64,000 bases of DNA. Source: Theocolax elegans (Eukaryota > Arthropoda > Insecta > Hymenoptera > Cerocephalidae). How positions within the stretch are numbered: the stretch's first letter is position 1; the number at the start of each line of letters is the position of its first letter. Both the position numbers and the translations under genes were made by a program. This document shows positions 22,887 to 33,913 of this stretch, in pieces. The notes beneath the pieces were generated by a model, which worked only from the letters and a program-made list of their open reading frames with translations, had not been told where the DNA came from and searched no databases. The stretch is from contig CM047431.1 of assembly GCA_026168455.1 (NCBI GenBank), positions 63,522,887 to 63,586,886 of the forward strand. The letters are read 5' to 3'.

Positions 22887-25800
22887 TTAAGGTGTACCAC
22901 ATAGGCCTATCATGTAACAAAAACTATCCCTTTTTGTTCTACGCATTTTCCTATAAACACTTGCCTAGGAAAAAAAGGAACCACTATTTCATTAGACTCG
23001 TTTATACTGCAATATCTTTTTCTTCTGCTATATTGTGTCACTAAATTTGAATTTTATTTACTTTGAAACCCCCTTAAGGTGTACCACATAGGCCTATCCT
23101 GTGTCAAAAGCTATTACTGTTTTGTCTATGCTTTTTCCTATAAACACTGACCTAGGAAAAAAAGGAACCATTATTTCATTAGGCTCGTACAAAATATGCT
23201 CTAGGATAATATACCAGCTTAAAAGAGTTTATTCTGCAATTCCTTTTTCTTCTGCTATATTGTGTGACTAACTTTGAATCTAATTTACTTTGAAACCCCC
23301 ATAAGATGTACCACGTAGGCCTATCATGTAACAAAAACAATCCCTTTTTGTTCTACGCATTTTCCTATAAATACTTGCCTAGGAAAAAAAGGAACCACTA
23401 TTTCATTAGGCTCGTTTATACTGCAATATCTTTTTCTTCTGCTATATTGAGTCACTAAATTTGAATTTTATTTACTTTGAAACCACCTTAAGGTGTACTA
23501 CATAGGCCTATCCTGTATCAAAAGCTATTACTGTTTTGTCTATGCTTTATCCTATAAACACTGGCTTAGGAAAAATAGGAACCACTATTTCATTAGGCTC
23601 GTACAAAATATGCTCAAGGAGACTATACCAGCTTAAAAGAGTTTATACTGCAATTTCTTTTTCTTCTGCTATATTGTGTGACTAAATTTGAAGTTTATTT
23701 ACTTTGAAACCCCCCCAAGGTGTACCACATAGGCCTATCCTGTATCAAAAGCTATTACTGTTTTGTCTATGCTTTATCCTATAAACACTGGCCTAGGAAT
23801 AAAAGGAACCACTATTTCATTAGGCTCGTACAAAATATGCTCAAGGAGAGTATACCAGCTTAAAAGCGTTTATACTACAATTTCTTTTTCTTCTGCTATA
23901 TTGTGTGACTAAATTTGAATTTTATTTACTTTGAAACCCCCTTAAGGTGTACCACGTAGGCCTATCATGTAACAAAAGCTATTACTGTTTTGTCTATGCT
24001 TTTTCCTATAAACACTGGCCTAGGAAAAAAAGGAACCACTATTTCATTAGGCTCGTACAAAATATGCTCAAGGATATTATACCAGCCTAAAAGAATTTAT
24101 TATGCAATTTCTTTTTCTTCTGCTATATTGTGTCACTAAATTTGTATTTTATTTATTTTGAAACCACCTTAAGGTGTACCACATAGGCCTATCATGTAAC
24201 AAAAACTATCCCTTTTTTGTGTACGCGTTTTCCTATAAACACTTGCCTAGGAAAAAAAGGAACCACTATTTCATTAGACTCGTTTATACTGCAATATCTT
24301 TTTCTTCTGCTATATTGTGTCACTAAATTTGAATTTTATTTACTTTGAAACCCCCTTAAGGTGTACCACATAGGCCTATCCTGTGTCAAAAGCTATTACT
24401 GTTTTGTCTATGCTTTTTCCTATAAACACTGACCTAGGAAAAAAAGGAACCACTATTTCATTAGGCTCGTACAGAATATGCTCAAGGATAATATACCAGC
24501 TTAAAAGAGTTTATTCTGCAATTCCTTTTTTTTCTGCTATATTGTGTGACTAACTTTGAATCTAATTTACTTTGAAACCCCCATAAGATGTACCACGTAG
24601 GCCTATCATGTAACAAAAACAATCCCTTTTTGTTCTACGCATTTTCCTATAAACACTTGCCTAGGAAAAAAAGGAACTACTATTTCATTAGGCTCGTTTA
24701 TACTGCAATATCTTTTTCTTCTGCTATATTGAGTCACTAAATTTGAATTTTATTTACTTTGAAACCACCTTAAGGTGTACTACATAGGCCTATCCTGTAT
24801 CAAAACTATTACTGTTTTGTTTATGCTTTATCCTATAAACACTGGCTTAGGAAAAATAGGAACCACTATTTCATTAGGCTCGTACAAAATATGCTCAAGG
24901 AGACTATACCAGCTTAAAAGAGTTTATACTGCAATTTCTTTTTCTTCTGCTATATTGTGTGACTAAATTTGAAGTTTATTTACTTTGAAACCCCCCTAAG
25001 GTGTACCACATAGGCCTATCCTGTATCAAAAGCTATTACTGTTTTGTCTATGCTTTATCCTATAAACACTGGCCTAGGAATAAAAGGAACCACTATTTCA
25101 TTAGGCTCGTACAAAATATGCTCTAGGAGAGTATACCAGCTTAAAAGCGTTTATACTACAATTTCTTTTTCTTCTGCTATATTGTGTGACTAAATTTGAA
25201 TTTTATTTACTTTGAAACCCCCTTAAGGTGTACCACATAGGCCTATCCTGTAACAAAAACTATCCCTCTTTTGTCTACGCGTTTTCCTATAAACACTTGC
25301 CTAGGAAAAAAAGGAACCACTATTTCATTAGACTCGTTTTTACTGCAATATCTTTTTCTTCTGCTATATTGTGTCACTAAATTTGAATTTTATTTACTTT
25401 GAAACCACCTTAAGGTGTACCCATAGGCCTATCCTGTGTCAAAAGCTATTCCTGTTTTCTCTATGCTTTTTCCTATAAACACTGACCTAGGAAAAAAAGG
25501 ATCCACTATTTAATTAGGCTCGTACAAAATATGCTCAAGGATATTATACCAGCTTAAAAGAGTTTATTCTGCAATTTCTTTTTCTTCTGCTATATTGTGT
25601 CACTAAATTTGTATTTTATTTACTTTGAAACCACCTTAATGTGTACCACATAGGCCTATCATGTAACAAAAACTATCCCTTTTTTGTCTACGCGTTTTCC
25701 TATAAACACTTGCCTAGGAAAAAAAGGAACCACTATTTCATTAGGCCCGTACAAAATATGCTCAAGGATAATATACCAGCTTAAAAGAGTTTATTCTGCA

Positions 25801-26098
25801 ATTTCTTTTTCTTCCGCTATATAGTGTCACTTAACGTGAATTTTATTTACTTTGGAACCCCCTTAAGGTGTACTACATAGCCCTATCCTGTGTCAAAAGC
25901 TATTACTGTTTTGTCTACGCGTTTTCCTATAAACGCCGGCATAGGAACAAAAGGAACCTCTATTTTATTAGGCTCGTACAAAATATGCTGAAGGATAATA
26001 TACCAGCTCAAAAGAATTTATACTGCAGTATCTTTTTCTTCTGCTATATTGTGTCAATAAACTTGAATTTTAATTACTTTGAAACCCCCTTAAGGTGT
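22887..26098. repeat. Satellite array, continuation
   Basis: Same monomers as before, starting mid-unit at the TTAA of the fold-back element. Most of this block is a higher-order copy of the block 3614 bp earlier once the inserted element is discounted. For example, the variant lacking one base at TCAAAACTATTACTG occurs at 19578 and 24775. It ends GGTGT at 26098, where an LTR-type insertion interrupts a monomer. Confidence 0.95.
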
Positions 26099-26181
26099 TG
26101 TAACGGGCTTATTTTTATCCCTTTTACATAAAAATACATTTATTTTTATCAGGACCGAAATAAATGTATACAGTGAAAACG

Positions 26182-26535
26182 TCTGGGGTAGATTAGAAAC
26201 AAATCCAGTGTTTCTTCTCATCCCAGAACGATTTCTGGATAATTTAATGGAATAAGAGGTTGGGTAGAGGTTCGAACGAATCCAGCGTTCGGCCTCGCCC
26301 AATAAACTCTTTTGTGAATATATTATATGAAAAAATCAGGTAGATGTTGGAATAAATCCAGTATTCCACATCATCTGATTAATTTTCTATGGAAAAAAGG
26401 AAAAATAATTCGGATAGAATAAAAAGCGAATCTAGCGCTCCTCTTCGTCCGAATATATTATAAGGAATTGGATTTAAAGGATAAAAGGACTTGGGTAAAG
26501 ATTGGAATGATTCCAGCATTCCATCTTGTCCAAGT
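26182..26535 (-). other. Array of five hairpins with a shared loop
   Basis: Five hairpins: 26182-26227, 26260-26302, 26334-26380, 26408-26454 and 26489-26535. On the plus strand each is an outer stem, TAGA or TAAA, an inner stem usually broken by one bulged T, a loop close to GAATCCAGC, then the returning strands. Outer stems differ but stay paired: TCTGGG/CCCAGA, TTGGG/CCCAA, ATCAGG/TCTGAT, TTCGGA/TCCGAA, ACTTGGG/TCCAAGT. Inner stems also differ: GGAAT/ATTCC, CGAAC/GTTCG, AGAAAC/GTTTCT. The fourth hairpin has a weak inner stem. Conserved loop and bulge with changing complementary stems is what selected RNA structure looks like. On the minus strand the loop reads GCTGGATTC. The function is unknown. 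Confidence 0.7.
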
Positions 26536-27194
26536 ACCTTTTAAATGAACATCACACCTCTAGCTGTTTGATTAAACTTACAAAATTTATTTATTTCTAA
26601 AATTGGCGAGGAGGGTGCTTCCTTCCTCGCCTTACAGCTCGAGGCGAATGCTGAATTCGACAGCGAGACGGCCGGTTTTGTACCTTTGGTTAGAGGTGGG
26701 GACTGCTCTCCCACCTTCTTCACACCTACAGCTGGAGTTTTCGGTTTCCCTCTCTTCTCATTATAATTTTGGCACAGGGTCGTCAACCTCTCTGTCTTTA
26801 TATTAATTTACATTATTTTTCAAAATCTGAATCTTATACTAATATAATAATTAACAAACGTGAAAAACAATCTTAATTTTACTTTGAATTCATTTTACTT
26901 TAATTTATTAATCAAATACTTATTTATTTTTTATCACTTTTCTCTCATATATTTTTTATATATATATCATGTATAATTATATATTATAATATTATAATAT
27001 ACTGTATCATTTCAATTTTTATTATTATTAACTATAAACAATATAAATTTGCAACTTAGTTAATTTTAGTCGTATTTCAATTTCAGAATATGTATATTTT
27101 GCAAAATAAAAAAATCTTTAAATAAAATTATAAATTTTATTAATTTTGATTTATTAATTATTTAAATAAATTGATTTAAATAATTAAAAAAATC
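26536..27194. other. LTR body, no gene supported
   Basis: Contains a GC-rich part (26600-26770) with the hairpin GGCGAGGA...TCCTCGCC near 26605-26631, a TATAAAG-like box on the minus strand near 26797, then AT-rich sequence to 27194. An 81-residue minus-strand open frame at 26541-26786 has no recognisable features and overlaps the presumed promoter and leader, so it is not called a gene. Confidence 0.5.
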
Positions 27195-27275
27195 TTCCGA
27201 GAGTCGGGCTTGAACCCGGACCTCTTGCGTGGCGCGCTTATACTCTATCGCTTGAGCTAATACGCTATGTGACTG
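27195..27275 (-). repeat. tRNA-like segment (tRNA-Gly-like, probably SINE head or pseudo-tRNA)
   Basis: On the minus strand an A-box-like TAGCTCAAGCGATAGAG is followed by GCGCGCCACGC (compare the tRNA-Gly GCC anticodon region CTGCCACGC), then AGAGGTCCGGGTTCAAGCCC as a B box, and a run of T after the 3' side (a Pol III stop). D-stem bases GCTC/GAGT pair. The T stem-loop is one base short, T33 is missing and no acceptor stem forms, so a working tRNA is unlikely. The nested element at 27276 begins directly at its 5' side. Confidence 0.45.
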
Positions 27276-28460
27276 CCCGAGTAGAAATGATTTCCAGGCA
27301 AAAAGTAGGCCCTGTTCAGGTACCTGACGAATATTAAAAGGCCCTGAACAGGTGCCTGTAAAGGACCTTTAAAAAATGTAATGGGGTGGAGATCAGGGCC
27401 TGTTTTATGTAATACTATTTTGTGGGTATGTTCAGGTGATATTAAGGCACTGAATTAGTAGTAAAAACTAAATCTGAATGTATTTGTAATTTATATTTGT
27501 TTTTAATTGTTAACCTTTAGAGGACGGGGATTTTCTGGTTCAAAAAAGCTTCTTTTTTCAATAAAATTAATGTCTAAAAACATCGAATCACTTTTAACCT
27601 TTACAGGACGGGGAGTTGGGTTTACTGTTTTCTCTCACTTTTCTATAGAAATCGAGTTTATGTGTTGTCTTACATTTCAAAACTAACACATGTAAAGGGT
27701 CGATCATGGGCATGGCCCGTATAGGTTAATAGGTTAAAAAAACGTTATCTTACATGTGTAACAGCTTTGTAATCTTAAAAACCACAAAATATACTAATAG
27801 AAAGTTATAAATATAAGGTTAATTAGGCGTGCGTACATGCGTGTATGTGTGTGTGTGCGTGTGTGTGCGTATAGGTTTTGTAAATAAAATAAAATGCATT
27901 TTAATACATTAATATTTATTAAATATAAATATTATAGATAATATAATTAAAATATATGGTTTAATATAATTTCCAAATAATTACAACAATCTTAATATAA
28001 TATAATATTAATAACTTTGCACTTTTTTATACAATACAAAATTAAATCTTTTCACATATTTAAAGCAATATAATACTGCATAAACTTTTATATTATTAAA
28101 GTGTTTTTTTAAACTTTCACTATTTATATATTGTATTTTCCTTTTCAATCGATACCTTCGAACTCTTAGTAAATTAAGCTTCTGAGCATTATCAATTTTT
28201 TTATTCATTTTATATTTATAAAAAATTCTTGATAAAATTCTAACCTGAAAATTTATATACAATACTATATAATTTGTAGATACTATTACTAACCTCACAT
28301 TCGAACTAACAAAATTGACTTTTACTATAACCTCACATCCGAACTAACAAAATTAGGCCCTGACTTAAATTCCATTACATTCGTATCCCGGCCCTTAACA
28401 GGCGGCCTTTTCAGGCCCTGTTTTCTAATTCAGGCGGCCTGGCTAGCATTTCTACTCGGG
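27276..28460. mobile_element. 1.2 kb non-autonomous TIR element (CCCGAGTAGAAATG ends)
   Basis: CCCGAGTAGAAATG at 27276 is matched by CATTTCTACTCGGG ending at 28460, and CCAGGC follows in both arms. The interior has repeated CAGGCCCTG/GGCCCTGAACAGG motifs near both ends, a direct repeat of CCTCACAT.CGAACTAACAAAATT near 28291-28350, a TG microsatellite at 27845-27875 and AT-rich filler. A 96-residue minus-strand frame at 28008-28298 is AT-driven and unsupported. No clear target duplication. Ends resemble those of the 6821-7917 element (CCC..GTAGAAAT), suggesting a shared superfamily. Confidence 0.6.
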
Positions 28461-28506
28461 TGGAGCCTAACCATACATATATATATATATGATTATGCCC
28501 GTCACA

Positions 28507-29816
28507 GTGTACCACATAGGCCTATCATGTAACAAAAGCTATTTCTTTTTTGTCTACGCGTTTTCCTATAAACACTTGCATAGGAAAAATTGGAACCACT
28601 CTTCTATTATGTTCGTACAAAATATGCTCGAGGATAATATACCAGCTTAAAAGAGTTTATACTTCAATTTTTTTTTCTTCTGCTATATTGTGTCACTAAA
28701 TTTGAATTTTATTTACTTTGAAACCCCCTTCAGGTGTACCACATAGGCCTATCCTGTGTCAACATCTATTCATTTTAGTCTACGCGTTTTCCGATAAACA
28801 CTGGCCTAGGAAAAAAAGGAACCCCTATTACATTAGGCTCGTACAAAATATGCTCAAGGATAATATACCAGCTTAAAAGAGTTTATTCTGCAATTTCTTT
28901 TTCTTTTTCTATATAGTGTCACTTAACATGAATTTTATTTTCTTTGAAACCCCCTTAATGTGTCCACATAGGCCTATCATGTAACAAAAGTTATTCCTTT
29001 TTTGTCTACGCGTTTTCCTATAAACACTTGCCTAGAAAAAAAAGGAACCACTATTTCATTAGGCTCGTTTATACTGCAATTTCTTTTTCTTCCGCTATAT
29101 AGTGTCACTAAACATGAATTTCATTTACTTTGAAACCCCCTTAAGGTGTTCCACAGAGGCTTATCATGTAACAAAAGCTATTCCTTTTTTGTCTACGCGT
29201 TTTCCTATAAACACTTGCCTAGGAAAAAAAGGAACCACTATTTCATTAGGCCCGTACAAAATATGCTCAAGGTTAATATACCAGCTTAAAAGAGTTTGTA
29301 CTCCAATTTCTTTTTCTTCTGCTATATAGTGTCACTAAACATGAATTTTATTTACTTCGAAACCCCCTTAAGGTGTACATAGGCCTATCCTGTGTCAAAA
29401 GCTATTCCTTTTAGTCTACGCGTTTTCCTATAAACACTGGCCTAGGAAAAAAAGGAACCACTATTTCATTAGGCTTGTACAAAATATGCTCAAGGATAGT
29501 ATACCAGCTTAAAAGAGTTTATACTGCAATTTTTTTTTCTTCTGCTATATTGTGTGACTAAATTTGAATTTTATTTACTTTGAAACCCCCTTAAGGTGTA
29601 CCACATAGGCCTATCCTGTGTCAAACGCTATTACTGTTTTGTCTATGCTTTTTCCTATAAACACTGGCCTAGGAAAAAAAGGAAGCACTATTTCATTAGG
29701 CTCATACAAAATATGCTCAAGGATAATATTCCAGCTTACAAGAGTTTATTCTGCAATTTCTTTTTCTTCCGCTATATAGTGTCACTAAACATGAATTTTA
29801 TTTACTTTGAAACCCC
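28507..29816. repeat. Satellite array, diverged short block
   Basis: About six monomers that continue the unit broken by the LTR insertion. Several carry GGTGTTCC and CATGAATTTTATTTAC variants typical of the right-hand array (52.8-64 kb), so this block is intermediate between the two satellite subfamilies. It stops at TTTGAAACCCC, directly fused to LINE sequence. Confidence 0.93.
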
Positions 29817-30660
29817 GCAGCTTTTTTTCCGAATTTCACGACCATAGAGGCATTGCAAGCCGCTATTAGGGCATTCGTGAGGCCTTGTGCTTTTTCTTCG
29901 GCGGTTCCCTCCACTTTTGCCCCCTCAAGGGAGCAGAGGAACGTTCACGATCAAACGTGGCTGGTGCCCATCTCTCTCTTGCTCTTCTTCCTGCTCTCTT
30001 TGTCCTCCCGCTGGTCAGCTGGAGCTGGTACACGAGTGCTTGGTGGTCACTACCCGTGTAACGATCGCTAACTTTCTAGCCGAGTCCCCCTCCCCCCATC
30101 AATCTAGGATCGACGAAGGTGAGGTCGACTATGGACGACTTGCCGCCTTTGGTGAAAGTCGGGGTTGTCCCTGTGTTAGCGATCTCCAGCCCCAGTAGTG
30201 CGAACGCCTCGAGAAGTGCCCGACCACGCGCGTTGGTCTTGGCGCTGCCCCAGTCCGTCGCCCAAGCATTCAAGTCCCCACCGATTGCGACCGGTAGTCG
30301 TGAGGATCGAGCACTGGTGACGACTGCATCCGGAGATCTCGCAAATTCCTCGGTGGAATCGCTGGGCGGGAAGTAGCAGCTGTACATGCGTACCCCCGCC
30401 ACCTCCACCCAGGTGAAGCTGGGAAGGGGTGCGACTATCTTTCTGGAGATGTGTATATTTCCACATACCCAGATGGCCGCCTTGCCCGTGGCATCCCTTA
30501 CCCAGTTCGACTTCTCGAGATCCCGGAACTGCTCGCTGATTATCGCTACGTCCGTTCTCTCCTCTCTGACCAGCTGGGACAGCAGGTCCTGGGCCACAGC
30601 GCAGTGGTTGAGGTTTATTTGGAGCACCTTAATCATTTTTGATGTGTGCTCCTTCCTCAT
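29817..30660 (-). pseudogene. LINE ORF2 fragment: AP endonuclease domain
   Basis: ORF2 starts at ATG 30660 (MRKEHTSKMIKVLQINLNHC), overlapping the end of ORF1 by 32 bp. The first 194 residues to 30076 are open and show endonuclease landmarks: QINLNHC near residue 14, IISEQF, GGDLNAW near residue 126 and VDLTFVDP. After a frame break near 30100 the catalytic SDH motif appears in another frame (YTGSDHQAL, near 30050). A further frame near 29820-29920 contains LTNALIAACNASM before satellite starts. At least two frameshifts and loss of reverse transcriptase make it non-functional. The product would nick target DNA for target-primed reverse transcription. Confidence 0.8.
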
Positions 30661-32076
30661 GCGAGGTCTTGGCTTTGGCCTCGCAGTCCACTGCTTTGTG
30701 GCCCTCTTTGCCGCACCGATAGCATTGCGCTGACCGGTCGACTGCGCTCTTGCACTCCCTCGCGATGTGTCCCGATTCGTGGCATCGGTAGCAGCGCGAG
30801 GATACCTCTCGCAGTCGAACTCTGCAATTGACCCATCCGATCCGGAGCTTCTCGTCTTGCAGCAGTTTTTTGGCTGCTACTGCCGGAAGCTGGATGGTCG
30901 CAGCTGGGGTGCCACTATAGGATTCCCTGATTTTAATATTATCCGGGGATACCACATTTGGCCCGATCTTTGCCGCAATCGCTGCAGGCCACCTCCGTTG
31001 TTGTCGTGGACTCGTCCATGTCCCTGATAGTGATGGACACTTTGTGAGTCAGCATCTGGACCTCTGCTGACCCACTCAGGGTGGACGAGACCACTGCCCT
31101 CAGCTCCGCCGTTTCCGTTCCGCGTCGCCCCAGTTCGAGGAGGAGCTCTCCAGCCCTGGTGCGCCTGATACGCGTGACCCGTTCTCCTAGCGTAGGAAGA
31201 GTCCCCGCTAGGTGTCTTGATCTTGATGGCATCTGGGCGTGGGGGTCTTTCTCCGGCCTTAGGCTCTTCCGTGCCTTTGGCCGGTTTGCTGGCACGTTTC
31301 TGCTGTTCATGCTGCTTCGGCTGGCTGTTCTTCATCTTCTTCTTCTTCTTCTTGCCCTTCTTCACTACTGTGACCCAGTCAGGGACTTTTGACTGGTTCC
31401 CACTCGTCTTAGGAACGGATGGCGAAGCATCTGCTGGCCCATTTTTGTTAGTGGGCTGCTTCGACCCCTTCTTCCTTTTCTCCGGGGGTTGCTGAGGTGG
31501 TGAGGGCTTTTCCCTTTCCACCGGCCTCCTTTGACGCTCTTCAGCGCGGAAGTTGGGCGACGTTTGGCACGTTTCATCCCTACGCGCATCCGCCATTTTA
31601 ATTTTCGGCGCTGTCGAACACACAGCACTGTTCACCCGCGCGTATTCATTGAGAGCTCTGCTGGTTGCTCTCGCCATACTCTTCAGCTCTTTGTGGATGT
31701 TGTTCTTGTTAAGAACAAACTCCACAAGGGTGCCTATTTTCTCACGCAGACGGAGAAAAGCTCTGTCAGCGTCACTCGACATCCCAGTCGAGGGCAGGTC
31801 ACACGTAGAAGTAGATGCTTCAGAGGCCGAGTGACCAACCTCCGCAGCACTTACCATTTTCACGGTGTGAGTTTGGTCCCCCCCAAAATCCGTGGGACCA
31901 GCACTGACCACCAGGGCTTTCACCCGATCGGAATCAGTGGCGGGATTTGACAGGATTGCCATGCCCGCTTGGGGTAGTGTTGTTTTCAGCTCACTATCCA
32001 TACTTGGTTTAATTTCGGGGTGCCTTCCCCTATCTGGTTTTGGTTCGCCCCGAATATTTGTTTTTTTCGGTACCAT
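30629..32076 (-). pseudogene. LINE ORF1 (gag-like, CCHC knuckles), frameshifted
   Basis: Reads from ATG 32076 ([12 protein letters not shown]) through a charged, lysine-rich region (KKGKKKKKKMKN) to about 31190. The frame then changes, apparently with a small deletion after SSYA, into ERVTRIRRTRAGELLLEL, a segment typical of R1-type ORF1. A second shift at ~30960, one extra base after EVAC, leads to a last frame ending at 30629 with two CCHC knuckles: CYRCHESGHIAREC and CYRCGKEGHKAVDC. Such proteins coat the LINE RNA. Three frames are needed to follow one protein, so the copy is dead. Confidence 0.8.
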
Positions 32077-32152
32077 CCATATCTGGAAAGCATTCCCCTA
32101 TCCGCCACCTGGGGAGGCGCCACGATGCGGGACCAACAAACCCGGCACGGGT

Positions 32153-32181
32153 GGTGTGTGTGTGTGTGTGTGTGCGTGTGC

Positions 32182-32227
<46 letters not shown>

Positions 32228-32285
32228 ATGTGTGTGTGTGTGTGTGTGTGTATGTGTGTGTGCGTGTGTGTGTGTGTACGTGTTT
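32153..32285. repeat. TG/CA microsatellite
   Basis: About 130 bp of TG repeats with occasional GC and AT changes (TGTGCGTG, TGTGTATG). It abuts the 5' leader of the minus-strand LINE. All reading frames across it (poly-Cys/Val or poly-His/Thr) are artefacts of the repeat. Confidence 0.97.
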
Positions 32286-33603
32286 CTTGTTTTTTCAAGA
32301 ATAGATAATATATGTATTTTTTCCGTGCGCAAAAAAAAGTTGTGAATATAACTTGAAAGAATGTGTATTAGTTTACTTATTCCTGATAAAACTCATAAAA
32401 TAAAAACGGACCTAAAATTTAATGTACTGTTTTTAAAAATATGCACAATTTTTTGAAGATAAAATAAATATTAATCAAGTATAACATACACTTTTCCAAA
32501 TATCCATATGTGATATATACAATAAGTTAAAAATTAAATACATTAATTATTGCATTTTTAAGATAATTCTATTATAAACAGTAATGGCAAAAGAAAATTC
32601 AAATTTTAACAGAGGCAATATAAAATACGAATTACATTTCAAAAGTTTTTCGAAAATTATTATTTTAGTAGTATTTAATTTAAATATTATTCAAATCAAA
32701 ATTTAAAAATTGTATGGATATATAAGTAAGTAGATTACGTATATTTATATAAAACAATATCTTAAATAAACAAGTATGTATTTATTAGAAACAAAAGGTT
32801 ATTTAAGGAATGCCTTTGTTTATAATAATTAAAATAAATATATGGGGTCTGTAACTAAAGGAAAAAATAAATTGGATATAATTATGGATTAAAACGCAAA
32901 TTTTGAAAGAGGGTGCAATTTACGAATTACGGGAGAAATGGAAGAAATAGGTTTTTATTTATATACCACTAAAATGTTATAAATAATTCTTTAAAACTAA
33001 TACAAGAATTAATTTAATTTAGTAGAAAGTTTTATTACTCTAAAAGTACAAAATATTAATGACATATAGAACTCTTGGCGATGACTTCAATAAATTAATC
33101 TTAGGAGGTATAGTTCTATTTAGATCCGTTTAAAATAATCTAAAATTTTAATAGGTTTTTACTAAATACTACAATTAAGTTTATGCACTTTACTATTTTT
33201 GGTAAGTTAATTGTTCATTACCATATATATATATATATATATATGTATATTACACCTTTGGTGTAAGTTATGTCCTAAAATACGTGAAAATTAGTGATTT
33301 TATGAGGTTTATGAGGCTTAACTTACAACAGCGGTCTTGGCCAATAAGCTAACCCAAGCCATTCGAAAGCTCGGGAAAAATGTGAGAAGTGTTAGATTAA
33401 AATGGATTATGGTGTGGTAGCCTTTTTTTTGATATTCAATATGTCCGGGTGTTCTATCTCTTCGAGATTTTAAAATTAAGAAATGTAACCAGGGTAGATA
33501 CACTTAAAGTTTTTTTGTATGTTCTGGAAGATGCTTCCAGCCTGTTCTCAAATTTTGGAGTGTTTTAAAATTTTCATCGTACCACTTGACGTGAAATAGC
33601 CCA
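32286..33603 (-). repeat. Repeat X copy 1 (unclassified, full-length-like)
   Basis: Matches X copy 2 at 49283-50800 in reverse orientation along almost its whole length. Shared markers: GGGCTATTTCACGTCAAGTG at the X start (33603 here), an internal hairpin around AAGTTA...TAACTTACACC, an AT microsatellite (33222-33245), TCTTTCAAAATTTGCGTTTT, and an end reading TGCGCACGGAAAAAATACAT. About 1.3 kb, AT-rich, no coding capacity. The Gypsy element inserted into the ATATATAT just beyond its start. Confidence 0.8.
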
Positions 33604-33610
33604 TATATAT

Positions 33611-33913
33611 TGTGACGTGGTATTCGCGAACCCGGTGATTTTAATTAATTTTAATAATTAAATTAACCGTTGGGCCGCGTTGCCCAATACCGCGCACACA
33701 ATTATTTATTTATTTATCGAACTGCGGGCTGTCGCCAGGAACGCGAGTTCGCTGGGACGTACGGTATGGAGGATTCGGGCGATCCTCCTTGCCTCGACAC
33801 GATCTATGAAAATTAAAGGATGTCGGCGGGAGCGGGGAGAATACAATAAACACACTCGGTTAAAATAAAATGAATGAAATATTTATTTTCTATAATTTAA
33901 CATTTGGCCATCC
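33611..33913 (-). repeat. 3' LTR remnant of the Gypsy element
   Basis: Matches 41958-42260 of the 5' LTR with about three differences, two of them in the terminal ten bases (TGTGACGTGG here, TATGACGTAG there). Only the 3'-most ~303 bp of a ~1026-bp LTR remains. Its inner edge joins pol directly at a shared TGGATGGCC, so the deletion end fell inside the LTR. Confidence 0.88.

Larger units (their letters stand above)
26099..28506 (-). mobile_element. Solo LTR-like insertion with GTGT target duplication
   Basis: The insertion begins TGTAACGGGC and ends GCCCGTCACA, flanked by GTGT at 26095-26098 and 28507-28510. Removing it restores GGTGTACCAC of the satellite. TGT...ACA ends plus a 4-bp duplication fit a Gypsy-type LTR. 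Read on the minus strand it starts TGTGACGGGC, like the other two Gypsy LTR starts here (TGTGACG). Its 2408 bp include a nested 1185-bp TIR element, so the original LTR was about 1.2 kb. On the minus strand a TATAAAG-like box lies near 26797, and the hairpin array follows downstream in the presumed leader. No internal retroelement genes flank it, so it is called solo. Orientation is inferred. Confidence 0.6.
29817..32152 (-). mobile_element. R1-clade LINE, 5' portion only
   Basis: Minus-strand non-LTR retrotransposon with a 5' leader next to a CA/TG tract (32153), a gag-like ORF1 with CCHC knuckles, and the start of ORF2 with an apurinic endonuclease. Reverse transcriptase and the 3' end are absent: coding similarity stops where satellite begins at 29816. 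LINEs normally lose their 5' end, so this 3' loss points to deletion or rearrangement after insertion. R1-clade families Waldo and Mino insert in ACAY or AC repeats. The (AC)n tract directly at the 5' edge fits such a family, but the name is an inference. Confidence 0.75.

Noticed and set aside
9399..26098. Centromere identity of the satellite
   Set aside because: Array structure and higher-order repeats fit, but nothing in the sequence (no recognised CENP-B box, no chromatin data) shows it; left open.
27195..27275. Functional tRNA-Gly gene on the minus strand
   Set aside because: T33 is absent, the T loop is one base short and no acceptor stem forms.
30386..31950. Plus-strand frames of 85-139 residues opposite the LINE
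   Set aside because: They are antisense to ORF1 and ORF2, whose domains are clearly on the minus strand.
32153..32285. Cys/Val-rich and His/Thr-rich frames of ~100 residues
   Set aside because: They translate a TG/CA microsatellite and appear in several frames on both strands.
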